A stretch of 64,000 nucleotides of DNA from Lamellibrachia satsuma (Eukaryota > Annelida > Polychaeta > Sabellida > Siboglinidae). Below the pieces are notes generated by a model, which had not been told where the DNA came from, did no database searches, and saw nothing but the letters and a program-made list of their open reading frames with translations. Where the stretch lies: contig BSQZ01000034.1 of the NCBI GenBank assembly GCA_033239005.1, positions 3,731,001 through 3,795,000 on the forward strand. The letters are read 5' to 3'. Within the stretch, counting starts at the first letter, position 1; each line of letters starts with the position of its first letter. Of this stretch, positions 1-37,298 are shown piece after piece. A program made the translations under genes and the position numbers.

Positions 1-399
1 TTTACACACAAACATTACACCAGAAGGTGAAAAAACTAATATATGCTCACCTTTTCAAAGTTTTTGCAGAATCCGCCATTTCTTACTCTCGATGCACATT
101 TTAGTTCAAAGTCAGTTGGGAGATGGAGCCACATTACCTTTGGTACCGTAGTGAGGGATATATGGCATTCTCCTGCTACAAAGTCTACTCCCTCTAGACA
201 CAGACAGCTCGCATTCTGTCTTCAAACTTTTGGTATGCTGTATTGAATGAAGGAGATCACACACATCGATCGACCACGGGACTACATAGCTTATTTTTAT
301 AATGATAATAATAATTAGTACATGTCCATGCTGGGCCTCACTACACATTAATTATATTATTGAGAAGTTCCCCCCATATATTCATATTTGAAATAGCCC

Positions 400-1000
400 T
401 AAACGCTAAACAAAGGTCATGGTTTTGGGGCTATGCACCTAAAAGAGATAATATAAACTAACCAGATGCAACTAAAATCAAGATTTTCATGCAGAATGTG
501 TTCTAAGGTGGGGGAATCTGGTCATTTCTCCAAATGACCGACAGCTGACATGTTAACCCGTGCTGATAAATGCATGTGTAGTTCTGTGAAATTGGGGTAA
601 CCTAGACTACAAATAATGTATTAAGGAAGGTCGGCACACACAGAACCAACGTAAAGTCTCGAACAAACGTCATTTTGTCAGAAAGAGGACTAGTTTAGTA
701 AACAAATGTTACATAACTTGAGTTTGTAGACAAACACCATGGTCATATCCTATTGGCAAGCATATGAATAGGTGTACACAAACATATTTTAATTTGGCGA
801 GTAAACATTGCCAGAATACGACACTCGTGACGTAGGGTTGTCTAACAGAATGGCGCGGCTCATGAAATTAAGATGGGTGTTCAACTTGGTTTTCCTAGTA
901 AACCACTGGCATGATATTCTTAATTGTAGTTACAAATGGTTATGTTTTAGTAACTTTTATAGGTGCATAGGCTGAAAACCATGACTTTTGTTTCGCTTTA
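400..1000. mobile_element. MITE-like element with about 46-bp terminal inverted repeats (copy 1)
   Basis: The left end (400-445) and the reverse complement of the right end (954-1000) match over about 46 bases with a few differences; both contain GTCATGGTTTT followed by CTATGCACCT. The 601-bp interior has no long open frame. A second, diverged copy in the same orientation lies at 52792-53349, inside SEC23IP intron 1-2 territory, which shows this is a dispersed family. A target-site duplication could not be resolved. The short element with long inverted termini and no coding capacity fits a non-autonomous DNA transposon; the superfamily is unknown. Confidence 0.75.
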
Positions 1001-1217
1001 AAATGAAACCTGCATTCCCAAATTTTGCAGAAACAAGGCATTTTATACTTGCAGTTTCCCAAAGGATTTACGTCGCAATACAGCTTGAAACTTTTAATCA
1101 GGAGCCACATAATTTTAAGATGGCAGCAAATACTTCACTTATCATGGTTAACATCTGCAGTTTGGCAGCATCATGGTATTTCCTCTGAGACTGACTGGTG
1201 TTTGATCTTATCTCCAG

Positions 1218-1440
1218 GAAGCTGTGTCACGTTGTTGACCAGATCCGTCACTTCAAGCAGATTCCTTACCACTTCACCCCAGACTCCAACCTCCAGATGT
1301 TGCTACGGCAACGCATCGATGAGTTGAGTCAGCAGGACATCCACGCACTTGCATCGCAACACGATTCCAACGTTCACAAGATCTCTAGCGGCGGCGGAAT
1401 ACAAGGGGCGCTTCGCCGGATGAGAAACAAGTTCCAGTGA
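1218..1440 (+). CDS. Last coding exon of a RasGEF-domain-like protein (partial, 3' end of gene)
   Basis: An acceptor TCTCCAG precedes position 1218 and the frame stays open to TGA at 1438-1440, giving about 74 residues entered in the third base of a codon. The start KLCHVVDQIRHFKQ-IPYHF resembles the end of the RasGEF (CDC25 homology) catalytic domain, where the family has the pattern K-x3-V-x2-I-x2-F/Y-Q-x-x-PY followed by a short helix; here the tail ends with RRMRNKFQ. RasGEFs load GTP on Ras/Rap/Ral GTPases at membranes. Upstream exons lie before the window, so the subfamily (RasGEF1, SOS, RapGEF or Ral type) cannot be decided. It converges on the CK1 alpha gene. That this is a genuine exon is fairly clear; the family call is inference from motif resemblance. 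Confidence 0.55.
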
Positions 1441-2285
1441 CGTGTAGGAATACCCTCGCAGGGTAGACATGGACGGGGTTGTTAAATGGCACCAGACTGG
1501 CGTGGTTTAATGGCTTGCTGGTGTCGCCCTCTACTGGATGAATTTGACAGCTGAAAAGTGCTACCACTCAATGTAGTAAAACTTCAGAAGTGCTGTTCCT
1601 AACCACTAATGATTATGATGCACTTCAAACGGAATGTAATATGATATGCAAAATGTGACTGGTGGCAAGCATGAATCTGATCATAGGAGTCGATGTCTTC
1701 CAGCAATCACCACTAGGTTGTTGCCTCATTTATTCGTTCATCGTATAATATAAATCATTTAACGTCTCAACATTTGTGGCTCAGCCAAACGAGTTCTTTC
1801 TCAATCGCATCGCCATCTTTGTATATTTTGTAGCATTTTTTGCACCGATAGTCTTGTTTTATGAACAGTGGTATTGACAATCTGTATGTTGTTCATGTTG
1901 TGCAATTTATTGTGATCAGATGCAGTCACACTTTTTATTACGTCAAGTTGTGCGTGCGTTTTATTGCAGTGGTTGTGTGACCTCTATGCACTCAGAAATG
2001 AATGCGTTCAAATTGAAAGAGGTCGAAAGGAAGGCTTCCAGTGTCTATGCAATTCACGAGTAGATTCAGACATGTTGTTACATTGACATGTGTACATAGT
2101 TTTACACAAAAGTCGCAAGAGCTGCTGAAATAGACATTATGATTGTGGATGTTTATTAATAATTTTATACATACTAGATTGTACAATTTATATACAACAT
2201 AATTTATATATTTGTATAAAGGATCAGAGCTGTCATCAACAGAGATTATTTCATCAATAAAAACTGTAAATATGCTTTGTTGTTG
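1441..2285 (+). other. Probable 3' UTR and polyadenylation signal of the RasGEF-like gene
   Basis: Downstream of the stop at 1440 the sequence is AT-rich and non-coding. An AATAAA hexamer at 2256-2261 is followed within about 20 bases by a T/G-rich stretch (TTTGTTGTTGTATTG), the expected order for a metazoan cleavage site. The length and the end point are inferred; no transcript data were available. Confidence 0.45.
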
Positions 2286-2667
2286 TATTGTCTTCCACAT
2301 TTGTTTCCAAGCAAGATGTCTGCAATCTACCTATATATAAATTTACCCTTTCTATATAGTAGTAGTAGTAGTAGTTAAAACTCCATCCTCAACTGATTTA
2401 GCCAATCGCGAATCTGGTTCATTAAAGTGTGTGAATAGCCTAAGTAATATTTGCAATTTGTTTAATAAAAAAGTGCATATTTTAGTCAATAGATCTGGGT
2501 GAGTTTTCAGTGTTTATATTTTCCCTTCACTAAATGCTGGATCAAGCATTTAATTATTTAGCAAAAAATACCTACAAAAGTTGCACAAACGAGCTAACAT
2601 GTTGTAGTGGATAATAGGTAGGTTTGAATTTTCGCAAAATGAATTTTAAATGAGACGAACAAAAAAA

Positions 2668-4146
2668 TTGGTTGGTTCCAGGAGGTTCTGGGTGAAAGGC
2701 TTGGTCTTGGTTCCAGTAGGTTCTGGGTGGAAGGCTTGGTCTTGGTTCCAGTAGGTTCTGGGTGGAAGACTTGGTCTTGGTTCCAGAAGGTTCTGGGTGG
2801 AAGGCTCGGTTCCAGGAGGTTCTGGGTGGAAGGCTTGGTCTTGGTTCCAGTAGGTTCTGGGTGGAAGACTTGGTCTTGGTTCCAGTAGGTTCTGGGTGGA
2901 AGGCTTGGGTCTTGGTTCCAGTAGGTTCTGGATGGAAGGCTTGGTCTTGGTTCCAGTAGGTTCTGGATGGAAGACTTGGTCTTGGTTCCAGTAGGTTCTG
3001 GGTGGAAGACTTGGTCTTGGTTCCAGTAGGTTCTGGGTGGAAGGCTTGGTCTTGGTTCCGGTAGGTTCTGGGTGGAAGGCTTGGTCTTGGTTCCAGTAGG
3101 TTCTGGGTGGAAGGCTTGGGTCTTGGTTCCAGTAGGTTCTGGATGGAAGGCTTGGTCTTGGTTCCAGTAGGTTCTGGGTGGAAGGCTTGGTCTTGGTTCC
3201 AGTAAGTTCTGGATGGAAGACTTGGTCTTGGTTCTAGTAGGTTCTGGGTGGAAGGCTTGGTCTTGGTTCCAGTAGGTTCTGGGCGGAAGGCTTGGTCTTG
3301 GTTCCAGTAGGTTCTGGGTGGAAGGCTTGGTCTTGGTTCCAGTAGGTTCTGGGTGGAAGGCTTGGTCTTGGTTCCAGGAGGTTCTAGGTAGAAGGCTTGG
3401 TCTTGGTTCCAGTAGGTTCTGGTGGAAGGCTTGGTCTTGGTTCCAGTAGGTTCTGGGTGGAAGGCTTGGTCTTGGTTCCAGGAGGTTCTAGGTAGAAGGC
3501 TTGGTCTTGGTTCCAGGAGGTTCTAGGTAGAAGGCTTGGTCTTGGTTCCAGGAGGTTCTAGGTAGAAGGCTTGGTCTTGGTTCCAGTAAGTTCTGGGTGG
3601 AAGGCTTGGTCTTGGTTCCAGGAGGTTCTAGGTAGAAGGCTTGGTCTTGGTTCCAGGAGGTTCTAGGTAGAAGGCTTGGTCTTGGTTCCAGTAGGTTCTG
3701 GGTGGAAGGCTTGGTCTTGGTTCCAGGAGGTTCTGGGTGGAAGGCTTGGTCTTGGTTCCAGGAGGTTCTAGGTAGAAGGCTTGATCTTGGTTCCAGGAGG
3801 TTCTAGGTAGAAGGCTTGGTCTTGGTTCCAGTAGGTTCTGGGTGGAAGGCTTGGTCTTGGTTCCAGTAGGTTCTGGGTGGAAGGCTTGGTCTTGGTTCCA
3901 GGAGGTTCTAGGTAGAAGGCTTGGTCTTGGTTCCAGGAGGTTCTAGGTAGAAGGCTTGGTCTTGGTTCCAGTAGGTTCTGGGTGGAAGGCTTGGTCTTGG
4001 TTCCAGTAGGTTCTGGGTGGAAGGCTTGGTCTTGGTTCCAGGAGGTTCTAGGTAGAAGGCTTGGTCTTGGTTCCAGGAGGTTCTGGACAGAAGGCTTGGT
4101 CTTGGTTCCAGGAGGTTCTGGATAGAAAGCTTGGTCTTGGTTCCAC
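2668..4146. repeat. 35-bp minisatellite, about 42 copies
   Basis: The unit reads GGAAGGCTTGGTCTTGGTTC then CAGTAGGTTCTGGGT. Two main variants alternate: GTAGGTTCTGGGTGG and GAGGTTCTAGGTAGA. The second variant occurs only in the distal half, mostly in pairs, which suggests higher-order amplification. Because 35 is not a multiple of three, the frames cycle and stay open over long stretches on the minus strand; this is a by-product of the repeat and not a protein gene. It lies between the convergent RasGEF-like gene and CK1 alpha, in intergenic DNA or a CK1 3' UTR. Confidence 0.97.
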
Positions 4147-7100
4147 TCTTTGCCATTTTTACGCCCATTCAGTAAGTTGATATGGTGCAAATTAACATAA
4201 TAGGTGTAATAAGATAGGAATATGACAATTGTGTAGGGGGTGGCTGGAGGAGGGAGGTTGGCCTAAAAAATAAGTGGGATTGAAAGGAGGTGGACTTCCA
4301 AAATTGGTGGGCGGTTGGTTGGTTGAGACGCCTGCAACACCCCCTCAATTGTTACCAACATGACTTGTGTAACTTTCTAGCACATATCACTTGGAGGGTG
4401 AAAAATTCATAAGGGGGTCCATATTTTCCTGTGAAAATACAGCCCCTGGTCAAACTATCATTGAATAGTAGTTATCACTGGGGGGACCAACATCTGGTCA
4501 ACTGCGCTTATTAAAGACAACTCGCAGGCCACATAGCATAATTTATTTTCAAACAAGTTCTACAGTGATATATAGTGACCATATAGAAGCATAAATATAA
4601 TATAATCAACTGTGATGCCAGTCAACCTCCCTCTTCAGCACTTGAAAACCGTGCTTCCTCAAGCAAAATGCAAACAAGGTTTACACTGCACATAGTTTCC
4701 ACGTCTAGTGTAGCCATCTGCAGCGACACTTTGATAAAGTTGTGAAATAGGCAAGTGCTGAAGATTGAAGGTCAAACGACAGTAGTCTTTTCAACATACA
4801 CCTATATTTACATCGGACTCGTACAATGTGTCAAAATTTGTCTTGCCATAAAATAGATGCACCCCCACACCTGTGATAGCACTACGCCTGCAAATCTTCG
4901 GCACCTCCCGCCGCAAACAGTTAAAAGGTAGATTAAAAATTTGTCAGAGTACGACATCAGACACTCTCGGAGCTCGACCAAACTCAACCTCACTCGGCGA
5001 TCCAAAGTGACAATGTCAACCAATTATACAGCTATCTACAGTTTATTAGAGGCCATCAGTGATCGGCCAAAGGTTCGGTGATATTGCCGGCAGTCTGTTC
5101 CAGCCTTTTTACCAACACACAAAGACGTAACCACAGAGAGAACACAACATGACGTCCAGCTACACTTGTGACAGACGTGCCTGTATCGTCAGCCCTTCCG
5201 GCTACACATACACACGAGTCGAGTGTTACTTTCTGCTACATCTGCTACTTGGTCGTTTGGCAGAAGTTTTCCATCAAATCCCACTAGATCGCAGGCGTAA
5301 TCTCTGTCTTTCATTCCGTACCAAAGGCGCTAAACGCCATAAAACTTGAAATTCAGAAATATTAATAACGTATAATACCCAAGAGAGGAGCATACCTTTT
5401 AATATTAACAAGTAGTTTCCACATGTGCACAATTTCACGTAGCAAAATCAACTTTTTATACTTTCTTACACAAAAATGTTCTTTACTGTCAACATTATAA
5501 TTACTGGCCGGCCACCTATGAGGTCCTTCATCGTGGGTTAGAGGTCAGTAGCTGCTCCAGTTATGTAATGTTGCAGTCATGCCTGACTTAGCGTAATTAG
5601 TATCATGTTCATTCAACCACAATGTCATGCTTGATTGATCAGAGAATTCTGTAGCCGAGTTATTGTGGAAGCAAAGCTGCTACCCGCATCTATAAATGAA
5701 TATTTTCATGGTGCTAGGAAAAATCCCGCTGCGTCTCAACTGTAAACTGCCCGCATGATGCAGAATCACAATTCCTTCATCTTCCACAGATGACGTCAAT
5801 GTCAACGGATGACAGTGTCTTGTGACAGACGACCATATGACACTGAATGGTGTCACCCTTGCAGCAGCTGTTGTCGGCAATGTCAGTGTCAAAAGAATCT
5901 GGAAGAGCTTTGTTTGTGTGTGTGTGTGTGTGAGTGTGTGTGGTCTACATATGGTCTGGTCTGTCTGCGGTCCGCGTCATCTGTCTGCGGTCTGTCATGG
6001 TCTGAGTGTCACCTGCCCATAGTCTGCGTGTGATCTGTCGATGATCTCTCAACTGTCGTGCAGTCTATCCCTGATCCGTCCATGGTCTGTCCACGGTCTC
6101 ATGTCTTCTGTCAAAGCGTGTCATCTGTCCACTGTCTTATTGTGGACCGTCCGTGGTCTGGGTGTTAACGGGTCTATCCGTCGTATGTCCATGATCTGTT
6201 AAATGTCCATGATCTGTCCGTCATACGTCCACGGTCTGTCCGTCATATTTCCATTGTCTGTCTTTCATATGTCCACGGTCTGTCTTTCATATGATCATGG
6301 TCCGTCGTCATATGTCCATGGTCCGTCGTCATATGTCCACGGTCTGTCCGTTGTATGTCCATGGTCCGTCATATGTCCATGGTCTGTCCGTCGTATGTCC
6401 ATGGTCCGTCATATGTCCATGGTATGTCCGTCATATCCAACACCCAGTCCTGTATACACGGCTCAAAGCACTTGCCATCTGTGCTGGCAACACCAGTCTG
6501 TCGTGCCTCTTGCCACACTAGCGGCCACCTGCAAGTAAAATACACAACTCTGACACATCACGCCAAACTATTCGTTCATTATTGCATACAATAGTTTTAC
6601 TAGTGCAATGGTCCTGCAACAGATGCATTACTATTGGAATACTTTTGCGTTAGTTTCATATCATAACTATTGCAATAGTATTGTATAGTATAGTAGCATG
6701 GAATAGTGACTAGTGAGGAAAGCAGTTCCACTCGTAAATAACAGGTGGCGCCACCTCATAGCCTTGGAAGCAAGTTAAGGAAGGAAGTTAATCCACAAAT
6801 GACGCTGCTCTAATTGCTGTTGTCAGGTCCGATAAATAAGTAAAATTAAGAAATATCTAGAGTTTAAAAAGCACGTTTATGTAAATGTTTACAGTAGCCC
6901 CGCTGTTTGCTTTACCAGGTCAGTATTAAATCGAAGTGATAATTTACAAGTACACAATAAAACTTGCTTAATCACAGACAATGCGATGAAGCAATGCATG
7001 AAACGTAAGCATCATTGGGTCAGGAAAGGCACCAGAAGCACTGCGGGACTGATCCAAGTTTCACCGACTTACAATTGGCCACAATGAGGGATGTGAGAAA

Positions 7101-7232
7101 AAAGACAAGAAAGCTGCTTCAAGAAAACGCCAGACTAACAGCGGCAGGCAACTACATGCGAGAGAGAGAGAATGATGAAAATGTCGACGGAGCACGATGG
7201 TGGTCGGCGGCGCGCGACGGTGTGGACTTTAC
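4147..7232. other. CK1 alpha 3' flank or last intron; no coding exon identified
   Basis: CK1 alpha must end in this interval or further left, but I could not identify its final short exon (a family member usually ends with a few Lys/Ser/Thr residues and a terminal Phe). At 4225-4335 there is a GGTGGGAGGTTGG-rich repeat related, on the opposite strand, to 54150-54310. At 5911-5938 there is a (TG)n tract, and 5940-6440 holds a degenerate short tandem repeat. The rest shows nothing I can support. Confidence 0.4.
5940..6440. repeat. Degenerate 18-20 bp tandem repeat (GTCCATGGTCTGTCCGTCAT-like)
   Basis: Repeated CATATGTCCATGGTCCGTC-like units drift in length and sequence towards the left and are most regular at 6190-6430. 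The translated frames give periodic Met-Ser-Met-Val-type peptides that only mirror the repeat. No coding role is suggested. Confidence 0.85.
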
Positions 7233-7244
7233 CTGTCTTCTTAC

Positions 7245-7248
<4 letters not shown>
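7233..7248 (-). promoter_or_regulatory. Tandem alternative splice donors at the end of CK1 alpha exon 7
   Basis: On the minus strand the exon reads CCCCAG then GTAAGAAGACAG then GTAAAG. Both CAG|GTAAGA (exon end 7245) and CAG|GTAAAG (exon end 7233) are good donors, 12 nt apart and in the same phase. Choosing the distal one would add four residues (GKKT) to the C-terminal tail. Vertebrate CK1 alpha is also known to vary by splicing near its C-terminus; equivalence is inference. Confidence 0.55.
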
Positions 7249-33606
<26,358 letters not shown>

Positions 33607-33830
33607 TTTCATTTGTTCATGTATAGCCGATATCAGGAAGCGGCCGAACTAAAACTTTAGTAAATAAGAGCAATTATACGCTAAACTAGACTATAACCTT
33701 CTATATTTCTGCTCCATGTTCCTGGTGACGTGCGGTGGCAAACAAAGCGCGCACTGAATGATGGGTACTAAGTGCGCGAACTAACGTTTACCGCACAAAT
33801 CGATATGACATGAATAATCACTACTTTGAG
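33607..33830 (-). promoter_or_regulatory. Probable CK1 alpha promoter region
   Basis: Immediately upstream of the CK1 alpha start the sequence becomes locally richer in CG dinucleotides (CAGGAAGCGGCCGAAC; GGTGACGTGCGGTGG; AAGCGCGCACTG) compared with the AT-rich surroundings. It includes ETS-like AGGAAGCGG and a CRE-like TGACGTG. This fits a TATA-less housekeeping promoter, but the transcription start is not marked by any decisive signal. Confidence 0.4.
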
Positions 33831-36800
33831 TTGTATTTTGATGTTGGCAAGCAGAAAAATGGATAAGATATACAATTGCAAGTCAGTAAGTAAGGTAATA
33901 TTTTCGGACTTTTAATGAGAAAAGAAGAACGATTTCCGTGAATATGAAGTGCTAAGTAGTAAGTAATAGAAAAGAAAGCAATTTATTTACAATTTATAAA
34001 ACAATTGATTGAAAAAGTATGTTGTTATATTTAGTGTAGTACACAGTATTTAGTTTTAGGGCAGCTCGAAGCACCTTATCTTATGCCCCTGGCAACCTAT
34101 CTGTTCCAACACCAATCCAACCTTTCCGCAGCATCCCTGATAATTATTCAGCCACACCCTGATTACTGCACAAACGTTAGGAAAGTTACTCATTTACAGG
34201 CAAAATTTATGGATAACATTGGGTAGCACTGGTCTTACAATAACAAAATAAGTGTAATAAAAACAGACAAGAAAATGGATATCTGTGACACTCAACCACT
34301 ATATTATGGGTGACAAATGATGACGATGGTGATGGTGGTTATTTTCCATACAAAGCTTTTGGCTTGACCTAACTAATAAAAAAGTAAACATAATTTTTGT
34401 GAACTGGTATCCTGTTAGTTGCATTCTTCTACATGCAAACAAAACAGTGTATGATCAACAGTGTGCTGATGCTCATGCACATAGATCATCCATTGATTTT
34501 TCAATAGACGGTGTATAAAAGATTATTTTGCAGTCAAAAAGTCTTCAGACAGCTCTTGAATGAAACCATGTAGCATTGTGGAAGTTGTTTTAATTAATCA
34601 AAATAGAATTGTACAAGAGATTTTGCAAGATTGCTATCCATTGCTGCAAACTCCTGATGCCAACTTTTAACAATTTCTACTTGTTTCCCATTAATCTCCT
34701 GGTCTCTAGTGTCTTTTAAACCACACACTTTGCATGTGTGTGAGCACGCATGCATGCTAGTATATGTGTGTGTGCGTGCATGTTGTCTATGCTCACGCGA
34801 AATAGTGTTTTTACATTTTCTGTGGTCTTCTAGTAGTTACTACATGATAATTTATATCATAAAATAAATGTTTATGAATAAGATATCAACATATCACAAC
34901 CGTTTATTGTCAAATATAATTAACTGAACAAGCAATTGTGACCAGACAATATTAACCACATCCACACAGAATAATCAATAATTACTCATACAGAGAATAA
35001 TACAATTAAACTATTCATCCAACAATACGGAACTGTCTGCATTCAAGATATGTGATCATGTTACAATTATGTATGATTTGTATGCAAATATGAACAAAAT
35101 AAACATATAAACATTCAATGTCCTATTTTTCCATATAGCTTATAATTTACTAGTGTCATATGCCATAAACATTTCGCTGGAAACACATCACCACCAGCTA
35201 GATTGCTACTTCTTAAGCATTCTTAAACCTCCCTCCTCATTTAATTTGATGACAGACTTTGATCATTAGATCCGGTAACTTGCGAAAATAGCCTTACATA
35301 ATAGTACATAGAGATGGACCACAGCTTTTTTGCCAAATTTCAACTATATCTGGTAAAAATAATTTGATAGTTTGTCTGATGATTTCACCAACGCTAAATA
35401 ACAAATTTGCACAAAAAAGATAGCACATCACAGTAAATACTATATAGGTCTGCTTTTTCGCTAAATGATTCTAAAACGAGACGGGGAATTGAACTGAGGA
35501 GGGAGCATTAATTTACAAAGACAACCTCTGATACCCCCCTCCATGTTTTTTTACTGGTTCCACTGTAATACAGCACTGCCACAACTTTCAGGATTACAAT
35601 TAAAACCATCAACCAATTTACATAATAATTGGACAATGACAGCTGGCTTTCAGGACGCACTAAACATATCAAGAAGATCTGTCATCCAAACATCATGGTA
35701 ACCACCGCTACAACCTATTTGTAATATTTCTAAATATCTCGACCGACTCGCTCAGTCTTCGGCGACAAACTGAAATATTCAGAAAGAATACAAATAGTTT
35801 CTTGAGAGGTAAATAACCATGTGAAACACCATTTTTGGTAAATTTCTCTTACAAGCAGGGAATAGTATTAAGAATTTTGCCTTACAAGTAGGGTAAGCTT
35901 GGAACTAGCTTCAACATATCATATACTTGGGGAGAAAGCTGCCTATGAGGCAGCTCTTAATATATTTCTGTACAGTTTGTAGTGTTAGATGTTTTTGGAA
36001 AGCACAAATTATGCAATCTTCTTATTACAGTATTTATTTTTTGCTGTGCATTTCATGGGAAGAAGATCGATTCTTGCCAACACAAACATATCTTTCCTGA
36101 ATTACCATCACCTGTATTGACTAGTTACTTTCTCACATCCCTGTACAACAGCAACATATGGCAGTCAACAGAAAACAGGTCAAGCAACCAATAAGACCAT
36201 AATTCTAAGTCTTATTAAATATCGCAGATATACAAAGTAGCACCAGACAAAGGGTGACAGGACATCATCTCTCAAAACATGTCATGTCTCTCAAAGGAAA
36301 TTACGAATGATTGATGAAAAACAACCTATTGAGGTGAAAAATGACATAATTTACAGTGGGCCTTGTGTGTGCATACATGTTTATGTGTGTATATTATATA
36401 TATATATATATATATAATATAGATATATATTATATACACAAACACATGCACAACGCATGCTGTATGTAGTGATTTTTCTCCTCTGTCTAATACAGGTATT
36501 GTTTCCATTAATCATTAGTAATTTCCACACAAATTATTAAATGTACACATGAATACATTTCTATGCCAATCTGAGAATTGCATATGTCAAGGTCAAAACA
36601 CGCTTGCATGCACCTTATGTGTTTACAAGTTTGCATGCAAAAATTTATGTTTTAATAGAACTCATTAAAAGCTTTAGTTAATGTAACAAGCAATTTATAT
36701 GACACTAACATCTCTTTCACCATGCTCAAATTAATGTGAGGCTGTTTCGATATCAGTTTGTCATATCAAGAATTGCAGATCAACAAAAGGAAGGCATCTG

Positions 36801-36979
36801 TAACAGTTGCCACCAGAGAAGGAATCATATTAAGGGCCTTCATCCTGATAGGAATATTTGTCTTCCCGTGTCGCTTTCCTTGTCTCCCAGAGAGGGTTTC
36901 CCATTGGGAAAGAAAAAACCCTAACTGAACTCCATGGAACACCGTTTCACCTACACCAAAAATTCACTGATGAATCTGA
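33831..36979. other. Spacer between CK1 alpha and SEC23IP, including the SEC23IP 3' UTR
   Basis: No coding exon was recognised. It holds a type-B SINE fragment (34060-34240), a (TA)n tract (about 36393-36430) and AT-rich DNA. Several AATAAA hexamers occur on the minus strand (for example about 36034-36039), any of which could serve SEC23IP. The segment 35280-35480 resembles 45720-45905 and belongs to an undefined dispersed repeat. Confidence 0.5.
34060..34240 (-). mobile_element. SINE body type B fragment
   Basis: It matches the 3' body of the copies at 12060-12265 and 15960-16222 (CAACACCAATCCAACCTTTC, CAGCATCCCT, GTTACTCATTTACAGG in plus orientation). The tRNA-like head is missing or too decayed to recognise. 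Confidence 0.5.
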
Positions 36980-37298
36980 TCATTTATTGGGAGTTTTTAT
37001 GAACCCACTTCGGGGGGGTGGACCTACATTCAGAGGTCGAGGTGTGTGGGGTTGGGTCATACTGGGGGGTGGACCATAACCCCCTACAGGGGTGGCTACT
37101 TCACCCTGGGATGGGGTCGTGTACAGTGTGGCGGGGGACATAGAGGGATTCATTGTGGGTGGTCTAGCCGGGGGTGGGGGTGAGGCGAATTGTTGCCCCA
37201 TGGGGTTCGGATGGCTGACTTGTCCAGGCTTGATGGGGGAGATGCCCATGTAGCCATAGATCTCCTTCAATATCAGTAGCAGTGTGTCCTCAGACTCC
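36980..37298 (-). CDS. SEC23IP: SEC23IP last exon with a long Pro/Gly-rich C-terminal tail
   Basis: The exon opens with [21 protein letters not shown], the conserved end of the DDHD region, where vertebrate proteins stop a few residues later. Here the frame continues for about 80 more residues rich in Pro, Gly, Ser and Met, with runs such as [17 protein letters not shown] and GPPPRSG, and ends KTPNK. The last codons before TGA spell AATAAA. Triple-proline motifs are known SEC23-binding elements in other COPII proteins; a similar role here is inference. Confidence 0.85.

Noticed and set aside
2668..4146. Possible CRISPR-like array
   Set aside because: The units are contiguous, with no unique spacers, and the genome is clearly animal.
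3768..4190. 140-codon minus-strand frame with regular NQDQAF / TKTKPS / EPRPSL blocks
   Set aside because: The 35-bp minisatellite read through its three frames in turn; periodicity is that of the DNA repeat, no start context or homology.
4147..7232. Search for the final CK1 alpha exon (tail ending in Lys/Gly-Phe-stop)
   Set aside because: No minus-strand phase-1 acceptor followed by a convincing short tail was found; the exon may be divergent or further left.
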